DNA of 64,000 nucleotides from Methylobacter sp. (GTDB lineage Bacteria > Pseudomonadota > Gammaproteobacteria > Methylococcales > Methylomonadaceae). The translations under genes and the position numbers were made by a program. Location: contig JAURZV010000052.1 of NCBI GenBank assembly GCA_030653175.1, positions 116,931-180,930 on the forward strand, in the 5' to 3' direction. Shown in pieces: positions 1-8,212 of the stretch. The notes below the pieces were generated by a model. That model saw nothing but the letters and a program-made list of their open reading frames with translations, made no database searches and was not told the origin of the DNA. The first letter of the stretch is position 1; every line of letters begins with the position of its first letter.

Positions 1-1
1 G

Positions 2-2677
2 GCGCAACCGGTATTAATCAAAGCGCGAGCCTTGGACACCCGAATCGATGTTATCCGGCAAGCTGTTGGCGTGCTGGCCTCTGAAGAAAACCAATTACTT
101 AAAGTGTTGGATAGCGCCGAAAAAGAGCATCAATCTTTATTGGCTCGACAAGCCGAACAATCCACGGCACTGCAACAGCTTAATATCTGGCTGGAACAAA
201 ATCAGGCGATCAAACCCATCGCAGCCGAATGGAACCGATGGGATGCCGAGCTGGAACGCTATCAAACCTTGAACATTCGGAAAATAGAAGCCGAACTCAA
301 CGCGGAGCAGTTAAGGCTTGCAGCTGCCAAGGATGAACGCAGTCTGGCAGAGTTAAAGCTCGCGATTGATGATAGCCACAAAAAGCTGGAACTGCATCAA
401 CAGACGCTGGCTCAACTGAAAACACAGGACAGCCGACAGTCTCTTGAAGACCTGCATCAAGCAAAAGACGAGCTTGAGATCAAGCGCGAGCATGTCGCCC
501 TGGCGCTGAAACTGGCGAATAATGCGCAGGAGCTGCAACAGGCTATCAAGCGGGACATAGATAAACTGGCAGCTACCGAACAGGTGATTAATGACAGCAT
601 GCAGCAACTGCAAACCTTAAGCCGGCAGCAGATGACTAATGGTGTCGCTCTGAGCGAGGCAAAAAAGTCCTTGGACCTGATACAGGCGACAACGCATAAA
701 AACGCCGAACAATTCCGCTCTTTGTTGCAGGAAGATCAGCCTTGCCCGGTTTGCGGCGCACTTGAACATCCCTGGAAAGATCAGGTCAGCATAGGCAATG
801 AACATGTCGCAGCGCAATCAGCACGGGTCGTCGAGCTGGAAAATCTGAATGAAACGTTCATTAAAGCTATTGCCGAATTAACCAAAAGCATCAGCCAAGG
901 ACAGGAGCAAAAAGCAGCGCTGGCCGAAAAGCTGGCCGAGGCGCAGACCAAACTGATTCAATGCGACAATGATTGGGCCGTTTTAGCTATGCACAATAAA
1001 CCTGATTTTTCCGTTACCGATGCTCAGCTTTTACCTGTACTTAAAAGTCATGAAGAACAGGTCAATTCCGAGTTGGAGCTAATCAAGCAACAGGAAAAAA
1101 CGGCTCTCGAATTACAAAAACAGCTTAAAGCGGCACAGGATTTATTCGATACGGCCAAGCTGAACAAGGAAAGTTTATCTGCCGAACATGCCACGCTGGA
1201 TAAGCAACACGCCAAAAACAAAGCCGACCTGGAACATATCGTCAACGGTATTCAACAGTTAGAACAACAACTGCAAGCTATTATCGATTTATTGGCAACG
1301 CCATTCCAACAGTTGGAAAACTGGCAATCTTATTTGCAGGATTCTGCCGCAACATTCAGGCAAGACTGCACGGCAAAAGCGCAGCAATTCCAGCGCACCG
1401 GGCAGCAGATTGAAGCCGCGGCCAAATCCCTGGAGAAAATCAATCACGATGAAAAGTTCGCCGAACAGGCGCTAAAACAATGTCTGCAACAACACCGCAT
1501 TAAACAGGTCGAGTTAAAGGCCCAAACAGCAGAGCAGCAAAAACTGTCGGTCGAGCGCGACGCGGTGTTGCCAAGAGTTACTGTCGACAGTTATGAGCAA
1601 ACAATCAATCAAAACGTGCAGGCCGCAAGAGCCGCTCATCAGCAGGCCGGTCACACCGTCAATCAGGCGGCAACGGAGCTGGCAACCCATAAACAAAATC
1701 AGCAGCATTGGCAAGCCGAGACCGGCAGGCGTTACAGCAATCTGGAAAAAGCTCTAAATGCCCTGAACCAGTCGCTGCAAAAGCAAGCCATTGATCTTGA
1801 GCAGTTAAGCCGATTGCTGGAAAAAGAGGAGCACTGGCTGGCTGAACAGAAAACCCAAATGGCGACACTGGAGCGCTCCCTGCAAGAATCTGCGGCATTA
1901 TTAAAAGTTAAAGCCGATGATTGCTTTAAGCACCGACCGCCATGGATGGTGGAAGTGTCGCAAGGGGTAGGGAACCCATGCGACCAAAGCCATCCTGTCG
2001 AAATACCTGAAGAAGACGCCAATAAACTGTTGGTCGAATTGCAGCAACAAAGACAGGTTGCGCATAGCCAAAAAGAAGAGCAGATCATACTGCTGCGGGA
2101 GGACGATAAAAAAATCGAAGCCGGGCGGCTGTTGAAAACGGAGCTGGACAGCCAACGAAACCGCTGGGAGCAATGGGAAAGCTTGAATGAAGTGATAGGT
2201 CAAAAAAACGGCGCCAAATTTCGTACTTTTGCTCAAAGCCTGACCCTGGAAGCATTGCTGGCGCACAGCAACCAGCATCTTGAAGATTTCGCCAAACGCT
2301 ATGCCCTGCAACGCGTACCGGGCAGCGATCTGGAGCTGCAAATCATAGACCGCGACATGGCCGACGACGTGCGTAGCGTACACAGCCTGTCCGGCGGCGA
2401 AAGCTTTCTGGTGTCGCTGGCGCTGGCCTTGGGCTTGGCGTCCTTGTCATCCAACAAAACCCAGGTTGAATCGCTGTTTATCGACGAAGGCTTCGGCAGT
2501 CTGGACCCGGAAACACTCGACATCGCCATCGCCAGCCTGGACACCCTGCAAGCCTTGGGCAGAAAAGTCGGCGTGATCTCGCATGTACCTATTTTGGTTG
2601 AACGGATTGGGGCTAAGGTGGTGGTTGAGAAACAGGGCGGGGGACGGAGTAGTGTTTTGATCGTTGGGGGGTATTGA
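2..2677 (+). CDS. sbcC: Exonuclease SbcCD subunit C, 5'-truncated by the window
   Basis: SbcC is the SMC/Rad50-like ATPase that with SbcD nuclease cleaves hairpins and DNA ends during repair. The frame is open from base 2, so the N-terminal head with Walker A lies upstream. What is visible is a long Gln/Glu-rich coiled coil, the zinc-hook CPVCG near base 743 at its apex, the return coiled coil, and the C-terminal head with signature SLSGGES (about 2386) and Walker B LFIDEGFGSLDPE (about 2477). About 20 residues near bases 1935-2000, just before the C-terminal head, read unlike the rest of the coil and may be an in-frame insertion. A TTG at 32 is not the true start. Family assignment is firm. 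Confidence 0.95.
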   Translation, partial: AQPVLIKARALDTRIDVIRQAVGVLASEENQLLKVLDSAEKEHQSLLARQAEQSTALQQLNIWLEQNQAIKPIAAEWNRWDAELERYQTLNIRKIEAELNAEQLRLAAAKDERSLAELKLAIDDSHKKLELHQQTLAQLKTQDSRQSLEDLHQAKDELEIKREHVALALKLANNAQELQQAIKRDIDKLAATEQVINDSMQQLQTLSRQQMTNGVALSEAKKSLDLIQATTHKNAEQFRSLLQEDQPCPVCGALEHPWKDQVSIGNEHVAAQSARVVELENLNETFIKAIAELTKSISQGQEQKAALAEKLAEAQTKLIQCDNDWAVLAMHNKPDFSVTDAQLLPVLKSHEEQVNSELELIKQQEKTALELQKQLKAAQDLFDTAKLNKESLSAEHATLDKQHAKNKADLEHIVNGIQQLEQQLQAIIDLLATPFQQLENWQSYLQDSAATFRQDCTAKAQQFQRTGQQIEAAAKSLEKINHDEKFAEQALKQCLQQHRIKQVELKAQTAEQQKLSVERDAVLPRVTVDSYEQTINQNVQAARAAHQQAGHTVNQAATELATHKQNQQHWQAETGRRYSNLEKALNALNQSLQKQAIDLEQLSRLLEKEEHWLAEQKTQMATLERSLQESAALLKVKADDCFKHRPPWMVEVSQGVGNPCDQSHPVEIPEEDANKLLVELQQQRQVAHSQKEEQIILLREDDKKIEAGRLLKTELDSQRNRWEQWESLNEVIGQKNGAKFRTFAQSLTLEALLAHSNQHLEDFAKRYALQRVPGSDLELQIIDRDMADDVRSVHSLSGGESFLVSLALALGLASLSSNKTQVESLFIDEGFGSLDPETLDIAIASLDTLQALGRKVGVISHVPILVERIGAKVVVEKQGGGRSSVLIVGGY

Positions 2678-2697
2678 GTTGGTATTTACCAAACTAT

Positions 2698-2728
2698 GGA
2701 TGGGTAGAGCGGTAGCGAAACCCATCAA
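2698..2728. repeat. REP-like inverted repeat, left copy
   Basis: This 31-base sequence contains GGTAGAGCGGTAGCGAAACC and is the exact reverse complement of bases 3404-3434 on the far side of the transposase gene. REP elements in opposite orientation around a RAYT gene are the usual arrangement of that family, so the pair is probably its substrate. Confidence 0.75.
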
Positions 2729-2785
2729 ATACGGCATAGAATGACAGATTATCGTCGTTAAGTAGTTGAGCAAAAGTTTTCCAAC

Positions 2786-2840
2786 ATTAGTGGGAGCGGC
2801 TTTAGCCGCGATTATCGCGGATAAAGCCGCTCCCACTAAT
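2786..2840. repeat. Long perfect palindrome (REP-like hairpin)
   Basis: A 19-base arm (2786-2804, containing GTGGGAGCGGCTTT) pairs perfectly with 2822-2840, and the inner GCGAT/ATCGC extends the stem. It lies between sbcC and the transposase and has no T-tract, so a dispersed palindromic element is likelier than a terminator, although it could stop transcription. Confidence 0.7.
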
Positions 2841-2937
2841 ACCAATAATGTTAAGAAACTTATGAACACCTACTTACCGTATTGATGGCGGGAGCTATTT
2901 TTTCACGGTTAACTTAGCCGACCGTAACCGAGCATTA

Positions 2938-3387
2938 TTGACAGAACGGATAGACGCTTTGCGTGAAGCTTTTCGGGGTGTCAAAGAAGCCCATCCATTC
3001 GAAATCGATGCCATAGTTATAATGCCTGAGCATCTTCATACAATATGGACTTTGCAGCAAGGTGATCATGATTTTAGCCGGCGTTGGCGGCAAGTTAAAT
3101 CGGCTTTTTCTCGAGAAATAGAAAAAGTAGAGCAGATTTTCATGAGTCGTCTTCGCAAGCAGGAGCGCGGGATATGGCAGCGGCGCTTTTGGGAGCATGC
3201 AATCCGTGATGAAGAGGACTTTAGGCGGCATGTAGATTACATCCACTTCAATCCCGTGAAACACGGTTATGTACAAAAGGTGTCCGATTGGCCGTATTCA
3301 TCTTTTCACCAGTATGTTCGCTTGGGCATATTGCCCGTGGATTGGGCAGGAATTGGCAATTGTGAGTTCGGATCTGATTTGGAATAG
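2938..3387 (+). CDS. REP-associated tyrosine transposase (RAYT), disturbed N-terminus
   Basis: RAYTs are single-copy Y1/HUH nucleases that cut and join REP hairpins. The HUH pair is in MPEHLHTIW and the catalytic tyrosine in HVDYIHFNPVKHGY. Only a TTG at 2938 can start this frame after the preceding stop. However, family-like coding continues upstream in frame (GGSYFFTVNLADR, 2887-2925) back to a TGA at 2863, with no ATG. An ATG at 2862 begins MNTY in a different frame and stops after seven codons. A frameshift near base 2880 therefore probably broke the normal start, and the gene may be inactive. The inverted REP pair at 2698-2728 and 3404-3434 supports the family call. Confidence 0.8.
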   Translation: MTERIDALREAFRGVKEAHPFEIDAIVIMPEHLHTIWTLQQGDHDFSRRWRQVKSAFSREIEKVEQIFMSRLRKQERGIWQRRFWEHAIRDEEDFRRHVDYIHFNPVKHGYVQKVSDWPYSSFHQYVRLGILPVDWAGIGNCEFGSDLE

Positions 3388-3403
3388 AACGCTTTATTTG
3401 AAG

Positions 3404-3434
3404 TTGATGGGTTTCGCTACCGCTCTACCCATCC
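3404..3434. repeat. REP-like inverted repeat, right copy
   Basis: Exact reverse complement of 2698-2728, beginning 16 bases after the transposase stop codon. The two copies bracket the gene. Confidence 0.75.
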
Positions 3435-3593
3435 TACGCGCTGTAAAACAGATCGGAAAATAGCTGGGCTTTATGTCGTCAATCCACGCATGTTTACACC
3501 GATAGCCAGCTGCCGTCCATCTGGATTAAACGCTTGTAAAAATACCAATAGTTATTAATAATTGGTATATAGATGAAAGTGAGGTTATAGATT

Positions 3594-3839
3594 ATGCAAA
3601 AAAATACCAGCGTTTCGATTGGACTTCATTTTGAAAAATTCATTGCCGACATCGTCGAAGAAGGGCGCTTCGGTTCTAAAAGCGAGGTTGTCAGGGCGGG
3701 GCTTAGGCTTTTGGAGGCTCAAGAAATAAAATTGGCCGCTTTACGTTCCGCGCTGATTGAAGGTGAAGAAAGCGGAATCGCTGAAAATTATTCGCTAACA
3801 GGTTTGATTGAAGAGCTTGATAAAGAAGACGGCGCGTAA
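3594..3839 (+). CDS. ParD-family antitoxin (type II toxin-antitoxin)
   Basis: An 81-residue ribbon-helix-helix protein. The N-terminal beta strand ([17 protein letters not shown]) and the [19 protein letters not shown] helix pair are typical of ParD antitoxins, which repress their own operon and neutralise ParE. The acidic C-terminal tail (EELDKEDGA) is the usual toxin-binding segment. Its TAA overlaps the ATG of the parE reading frame as TAATG, so the pair was translationally coupled. Because the toxin downstream is frameshifted, the antitoxin may now be an orphan. Confidence 0.85.
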   Translation: MQKNTSVSIGLHFEKFIADIVEEGRFGSKSEVVRAGLRLLEAQEIKLAALRSALIEGEESGIAENYSLTGLIEELDKEDGA

Positions 3840-4136
3840 TGCCGTCTTTTCGATTAACAAAGCAAGCCAAGGATGATTTGAAATCTATTTGCTCGTTATA
3901 CGCAAGAAATCTGGGGGCGTGATCAGCGAAATAAGTATCTTGGCATATTGGACAATTGTTTTCATCTGTTAGCCGATGAGCCGGATTTAGGTGTGGCTTG
4001 TGATGAAATCCGAAAAAATTACCGTAAGTTTTGTATTGAACGACACATTATTTTTTATCGAAAAGTTGCAGATGATATTGATGTTGTTCGTATATTGCAT
4101 TGTCGGATGGATGTAGAGAAACAGTTATCCGATTGA
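3839..4136 (+). pseudogene. ParE-family toxin, frameshifted
   Basis: The reading frame starts at the ATG overlapping the ParD stop ([17 protein letters not shown]) and hits a TGA after about 28 codons. Shifting one base at the ATTTG near 3889 restores a continuous ParE: ARYTQEIWGRDQRNKYLGIL, then the conserved end FCIERHIIFYRK and VVRILHCRMD, finishing at 4136. ParE toxins poison DNA gyrase. One extra T is the simplest explanation. It could be a real inactivating mutation, programmed slippage (unlikely) or a sequencing error. Confidence 0.8.
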
Positions 4137-4312
4137 ATTCGAAGTCCATTAATTGCAATCTTAAATTTTTGCATGAAAGCCCCCTTTGAAAAGGCTTAGC
4201 CATGGCTGCGTCCGTCAGGTTAGGCGATTTTCAACGCATTCTGGCTAAACGGACAATTTGATGTGAAAATTGTTTCAACCCTTTATTACCTGAACATTTT
4301 TCTAATCAACCA

Positions 4313-5122
4313 ATGCCAGATATTTCTCAACATGGACACAGCACCAACTTAATCGGTTTGGCGACTGCGTGTATGGCCAGCCATGCTTTTAACGAAAATC
4401 CCAAGCCGTTGCATATTGCAGGCACCCGCGAGTCGGCTTCAGGTTTGTTTGAGCAATTGGGCAGGCAGCCGACACGCGATGACTGCGGCCGGATATTTCA
4501 AGACTATATGTGTGTCGTTTTCGGCTTTGAAACAGAGCAACGGCTACGCAACGACCATTCGGGAAGACGACGTTACCGTAACAGTTATCTCAGGTTAATT
4601 CAGGATTGGGGACTGGATTCAAACAATGCCCAAGGCGCGGTTTTTAAAGGCTGGGTCGAAAGCCGCTTCGGACTGTTCCCCACTTATCATAAACAGCGCA
4701 TAGCCAGTTTCATCAGCAAAGACTGGGTCATGTATATCGAAGAAAAGATGAACAGCCGTTATCACAATAACTGCATTTACATGCAGCTGGATCTCTTATA
4801 CGAATATTGTCAGTGGATTGTCGAACGTTTTCAGTTTCCGGCCGCAACCCATAAAACCCTTTATCGTGGCGTCAACTCACTCGATGATCATTGGCTTGCT
4901 CAGGATCAGGATAAACTGCATAAAATCGTGCGTTTTAATAGTATTGTTTCTTTTACCGACCGCCGGAGTATTGCCGGCGAGTTCGGCGCTTATATTCTGG
5001 AAGTTGAAGTGCCGATGGTTAAGCTGATTTTTTTTAATGAGCTGTTGCCGCACCATGCCTTGCACGGCGAAGCCGAATATCTGGTGATTGGCGGCGACTA
5101 TCGAGTCAAAGTGCAACGTTAA
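4313..5122 (+). CDS. draT: NAD(+)--dinitrogen-reductase ADP-D-ribosyltransferase
   Basis: DraT transfers ADP-ribose from NAD to an arginine of dinitrogenase reductase (NifH), switching nitrogenase off when ammonium appears or energy falls. The 269-residue length matches the family. The protein contains the region around TLYRGVNSLDDHW and ends with EAEYLVIGGDYRVKVQR, both typical of DraT. It is followed after 8 bases by draG, the partner that reverses the modification, which makes the call secure. The ATG at 4313 has no strong Shine-Dalgarno sequence. I saw no convincing sigma-54 promoter in the 176 bases upstream. The gene implies that the organism fixes nitrogen, though nif genes are outside the window. 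Confidence 0.93.
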   Translation: MPDISQHGHSTNLIGLATACMASHAFNENPKPLHIAGTRESASGLFEQLGRQPTRDDCGRIFQDYMCVVFGFETEQRLRNDHSGRRRYRNSYLRLIQDWGLDSNNAQGAVFKGWVESRFGLFPTYHKQRIASFISKDWVMYIEEKMNSRYHNNCIYMQLDLLYEYCQWIVERFQFPAATHKTLYRGVNSLDDHWLAQDQDKLHKIVRFNSIVSFTDRRSIAGEFGAYILEVEVPMVKLIFFNELLPHHALHGEAEYLVIGGDYRVKVQR

Positions 5123-5130
5123 GGGAAAAT

Positions 5131-6015
5131 ATGTCTACAGAGCAAATATTGAACAGAGCGTTGGGCGCCTATTTAGGCTTTGCCTGCGGCGATGCGCTCG
5201 GGGCAACGGTAGAGTTTATGTCGCCGAAACAAATTCAAAAACGCTACGGCGTGCATCGGGATATTATCGGTGGCGGTTGGCTGAGCCTGGAAGCAGGCCA
5301 AATCACTGACGACACGCAAATGTCGCTCGCGCTAGGGCAAGCTATTATCGATCATCAAGGCTGGCATATTCAGGCTGTCGCCGATAATTTTGTCGCATGG
5401 CTGGAAAGCGACCCGCCGGATATAGGCAAGACCTGTCGGCGCGGTATCATGCGCTATCGGGATAGCGGCGAACTGTTCGGATTGCCTCGCGATGATGACG
5501 CAGGAAACGGCGCTTGCATGCGTAATCTGCCGGTGGTGCTGTCGACCTTAAACCGGCCGGACTGTTTCAGCGAATGGAGTTTGCAACAAAGCCACATTAC
5601 CCATAATCACCCGTTGTCTAATGCCGCCACCTTAACACTGGGGCGGATCGTCAATCATTTAATTAATAGGCAGGATATGGACGCTTGCAAGCAGGAAGCC
5701 GAATTGTTGATCAGTCAATACGGCGAATTTGCCTATAGCCCCTATCCGGGGAAAGCCTCAGCCTATATTGTCGATACTGTACAGACGGTTTTACATTATT
5801 TTTTTAGCACCGACAGTTTTGAGTCCTGCCTGATTGCAACCGTTAATCAGGGGGCCGATGCCGACACCACCGGTGCGTTGGCCGGTATGCTGGCAGGCGC
5901 TAAATATGGCGTTGAGCAGATTCCGGAGCGTTGGTTAAAGCAGTTGGATCAACAGATTGTTGCTCAAATACGTCAGCAAACGACGGAACTTATCCGGCTT
6001 GCGGGATTACTGTAA
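5131..6015 (+). CDS. draG: ADP-ribosyl-[dinitrogen reductase] hydrolase
   Basis: DraG removes ADP-ribose from NifH and so reactivates nitrogenase. At 294 residues it shows the ADP-ribosylglycohydrolase fold signatures: GFACGDALGATVEFM near the N-terminus, the metal-binding TDDTQMSLALG, and near the C-terminus NQGADADTTGALAGMLAGA, whose aspartates bind the second metal of the dinuclear site. An AAGGGAAA Shine-Dalgarno sequence precedes the ATG. It forms a two-gene operon with draT. In relatives, DraG is sequestered at the membrane by PII-like proteins and the ammonium channel. Confidence 0.95.
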   Translation: MSTEQILNRALGAYLGFACGDALGATVEFMSPKQIQKRYGVHRDIIGGGWLSLEAGQITDDTQMSLALGQAIIDHQGWHIQAVADNFVAWLESDPPDIGKTCRRGIMRYRDSGELFGLPRDDDAGNGACMRNLPVVLSTLNRPDCFSEWSLQQSHITHNHPLSNAATLTLGRIVNHLINRQDMDACKQEAELLISQYGEFAYSPYPGKASAYIVDTVQTVLHYFFSTDSFESCLIATVNQGADADTTGALAGMLAGAKYGVEQIPERWLKQLDQQIVAQIRQQTTELIRLAGLL

Positions 6016-6471
6016 ACCCATTCTGTTCGATCGGGAGTGCGTCGTTTGACAGCGGAACAAATAGCAGTCTGTCCGAATTTATCAATGATGACACAGGGGA
6101 TTGCCCGGCGGTATTTTTACAATTGGCTTGGTGGTTGTCGGCTGGCTTACTTTTGCCATTTTGCGGTTTCTTGCAAATCGCGAGCACGGTAAATCGGGTA
6201 AACGCTAACGCGGCAAGACGCAAAGCTTTGCCGACTGTATTGCCCTGTGCTATTCAGCTTTACATTTTACCGTGTTGTTTGAAGTTCTCTTATCGGTTAT
6301 GACGAGAACAAGGAGAGCTGACATTGGGGTATATGATGTGGGCATTATCCATGTGGATAAGGAGAAATGGTGACGCTTTGCTCTAACGGAAGTCGGGAAT
6401 CATAAATTCGCTTACTTTCGGCCTCGGGTATAATGACATGCTGGAATAACATCAATCTAAAAAGGAACATA
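6016..6471. other. Intergenic gap with one weak small ORF
   Basis: No recognisable gene in 456 bases. The only coding-like piece is 6101-6208 (+): a TTG preceded by AGGGG, 35 codons, one hydrophobic segment (GLVVVGWLTFAILRFL) and a basic tail. It could be a one-helix membrane peptide or a degraded gene. Longer frames here look like chance. An A-rich ribosome-binding site, AAAAAGGAAC, leads into the next gene. Confidence 0.4.
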
Positions 6472-7194
6472 ATGCCGGTCGATATTTTACTTGCGGTTGT
6501 TGCAACATCCGTCGTTCAGTCTATTTTTGGGGTAGGCGTATTATTATTTGGTACCCCCTTGTTGCTTTTACTCGGTTATGGCTTTGTCGATGCACTGGGA
6601 GTGTTGCTGCCGGTTTCTATTGCCATAAGCGCGTTACAATTTCTAAGGCACTATGAAGATGTTGATGCCAAGTTTTATAAAAATGTGTTGGTTTACAGCA
6701 TTCCGTTGGTAGTGCTGTTTTTGGTAGTGGTTACTACGGTCAAAATCAATATCAGCCTGGTGATTGGCCCGTTGCTGATTTTTGTCGCGTTAAAAAATTT
6801 CTCAACGGTTATTGAAAGAACCTTACTGTCCGTCGTCAAGTATGAAAGAATTTACCTGATGGCGATGGGGCTGGTTCATGGTGTCAGCAACTTGGGCGGC
6901 TCGATGTTAACCGTGATAATTTACAGCAAGCACTATCCCAAAAACAAAACACGGGTGACAGCTGCGGCGAGCTATGCGACGGTCGCCTTGTGTCAGTTGG
7001 CAACGTTATTGTTAATCGGCAGTGATTTTACGGTGTCGTTTGCCGACAAGATAAGCTTTATTCAGATTGCTGTGGTGATGTTTTTATTGACTGAAGAAAT
7101 ACTTTATAACGGAATCGATAATGAAAAATACAGCAAAATTTTTGCAATGTTTTTGTTTGCGTCAGGCATTCTGTTAATAATGAAATCCTTATAA
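6472..7194 (+). CDS. TauE/SafE family (UPF0721) membrane exporter
   Basis: A polytopic membrane protein of about 240 residues with the family start (SVVQSIFGVGVLLFGTPLLLLLG) and the characteristic second-half repeat (GLVHGVSNLGGSMLTVI). Members move sulfite, sulfoacetate or other organic anions out of the cell; the substrate here cannot be read from sequence. I chose the ATG at 6472 because AAGGAAC sits just before it; an in-frame ATG at 6433 has poorer initiation context. DUF502 follows after 14 bases, so the two are probably cotranscribed. Confidence 0.85.
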   Translation: MPVDILLAVVATSVVQSIFGVGVLLFGTPLLLLLGYGFVDALGVLLPVSIAISALQFLRHYEDVDAKFYKNVLVYSIPLVVLFLVVVTTVKINISLVIGPLLIFVALKNFSTVIERTLLSVVKYERIYLMAMGLVHGVSNLGGSMLTVIIYSKHYPKNKTRVTAAASYATVALCQLATLLLIGSDFTVSFADKISFIQIAVVMFLLTEEILYNGIDNEKYSKIFAMFLFASGILLIMKSL

Positions 7195-7208
7195 AACTGG
7201 AGAGAAAA

Positions 7209-7799
7209 ATGAAAGATTTGATTAAAAAGCTGTTGAATTATTTCCTGATCGGTATTCTTGCGGTTATTCCTATTGTCGTTATTTTGCAAATTATGATTTT
7301 TGTAAAAGACCGGGTTTCCGATTTGTTCCAAATGGTTTACGGCTACGCAGATAATTATCTTTATACGATCCTGGTTTTCGCGGTCAGTTTTTTTATTCTG
7401 GTATACATTGGTCGCAAATTAGTCCAGGAAGGCCGATCCTGGGTTATTGGCGCGTTTGACCATGTTATTGATCGAATCCCATTGATGAACACGCTTTATC
7501 GGGTACTTAAAAAAGTGATCAATATGTTTTCATCCCACGACCGGACTATCGCAAAGGAAGTGGTTTATGTCGAATATCCGAAAGAGGGTGTGTGGATGAC
7601 TGCTTATGTTACGAACCGGCACGATGACAAATACGTGCTGTTTATTCCTACATCGCCTAACCCGACCTCCGGTTTTACGGTGATTGTCGAGAAATCGAAG
7701 GTCATTAAATCCGCCATGAATATTGAAGAAGCCAGCAGTTTTATCATCAGTGTTGGCGTTGATTACGGCAAGGTTTCGGAAATAAGTCAATTACCCTAA
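7209..7799 (+). CDS. DUF502 family membrane protein
   Basis: A 196-residue protein with two N-terminal membrane segments (about 10-30 and 50-70), then the family hallmarks DRIPLMNTLYRVLKK, an aromatic/glycine segment EYPKEGVWMTAYV, and FIPTSPNPTSGF. DUF502 proteins occur across bacteria and plants (COV-like) without a settled function; an envelope or trafficking role is only suspected. A GGAGAG ribosome-binding site precedes the ATG. It lies between an exporter and a small lipoprotein on the same strand. Confidence 0.9.
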   Translation: MKDLIKKLLNYFLIGILAVIPIVVILQIMIFVKDRVSDLFQMVYGYADNYLYTILVFAVSFFILVYIGRKLVQEGRSWVIGAFDHVIDRIPLMNTLYRVLKKVINMFSSHDRTIAKEVVYVEYPKEGVWMTAYVTNRHDDKYVLFIPTSPNPTSGFTVIVEKSKVIKSAMNIEEASSFIISVGVDYGKVSEISQLP

Positions 7800-7825
7800 A
7801 TTTGAACCGTAGTATGGAAACATAG

Positions 7826-8029
7826 ATGAAATTATTAATTAGAGTGGCGGCGATCCTGATGCTGGTTTCAATCTCCGGCTGCGATAAAGGCGGTAAACAG
7901 GTTAAAGCCGCTGATGTAGGGCCGTTAAAAACGCAACTGGAAACTTTGGAGCAGGCCAAGCAGGTTGAACAACAGATTCAGGATGCTGCGGAGCAACAGC
8001 GTCAAAAAATAGAGGCGGGAACGCAATAA
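7826..8029 (+). CDS. Small lipoprotein, function unknown
   Basis: A 67-residue protein with a clear type II signal: basic start (MKLLIR), hydrophobic stretch and lipobox ISGC with the acylated cysteine at position 19. Asp at +2 is the classical inner-membrane retention signal for lipoproteins. The mature part is a short helix rich in Gln, Glu and Lys, suggesting a coiled coil. It resembles short entericidin/Lpp-like envelope lipoproteins in general design only; no family is recognised. It starts 26 bases after the DUF502 gene. Confidence 0.75.
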   Translation: MKLLIRVAAILMLVSISGCDKGGKQVKAADVGPLKTQLETLEQAKQVEQQIQDAAEQQRQKIEAGTQ

Positions 8030-8212
8030 TTTGGAAAGGTAGGGGGCTGTCATCCAGAGGCTATAGGCTGTGATGCGGTGTCGGCGTAAGCAAAGAAAAA
8101 CCTATGTAGAAAGTTGCTGAAAGCATTTTTGTTGACTTTAAGTTGCCTGTTTGTTATGAATGATCCTGCTTTTACCGGCAAAAAATAATAATAACAATTA
8201 GATAAGAGGGGG

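Noticed and set aside
2447..3276. Minus-strand frames opposite the end of sbcC and opposite the transposase
   Set aside because: They are antisense shadows of well-supported plus-strand genes and cross palindromic repeats.
4140..4312. Sigma-54 promoter for draT
   Set aside because: A TGGCT-like sequence is present near 4242, but the required GC element at the right spacing is not.
5931..6302. Frame of 123 codons overlapping the end of draG
   Set aside because: Starts inside draG in another frame, Cys/Ser-rich random-looking sequence, no ribosome-binding site.
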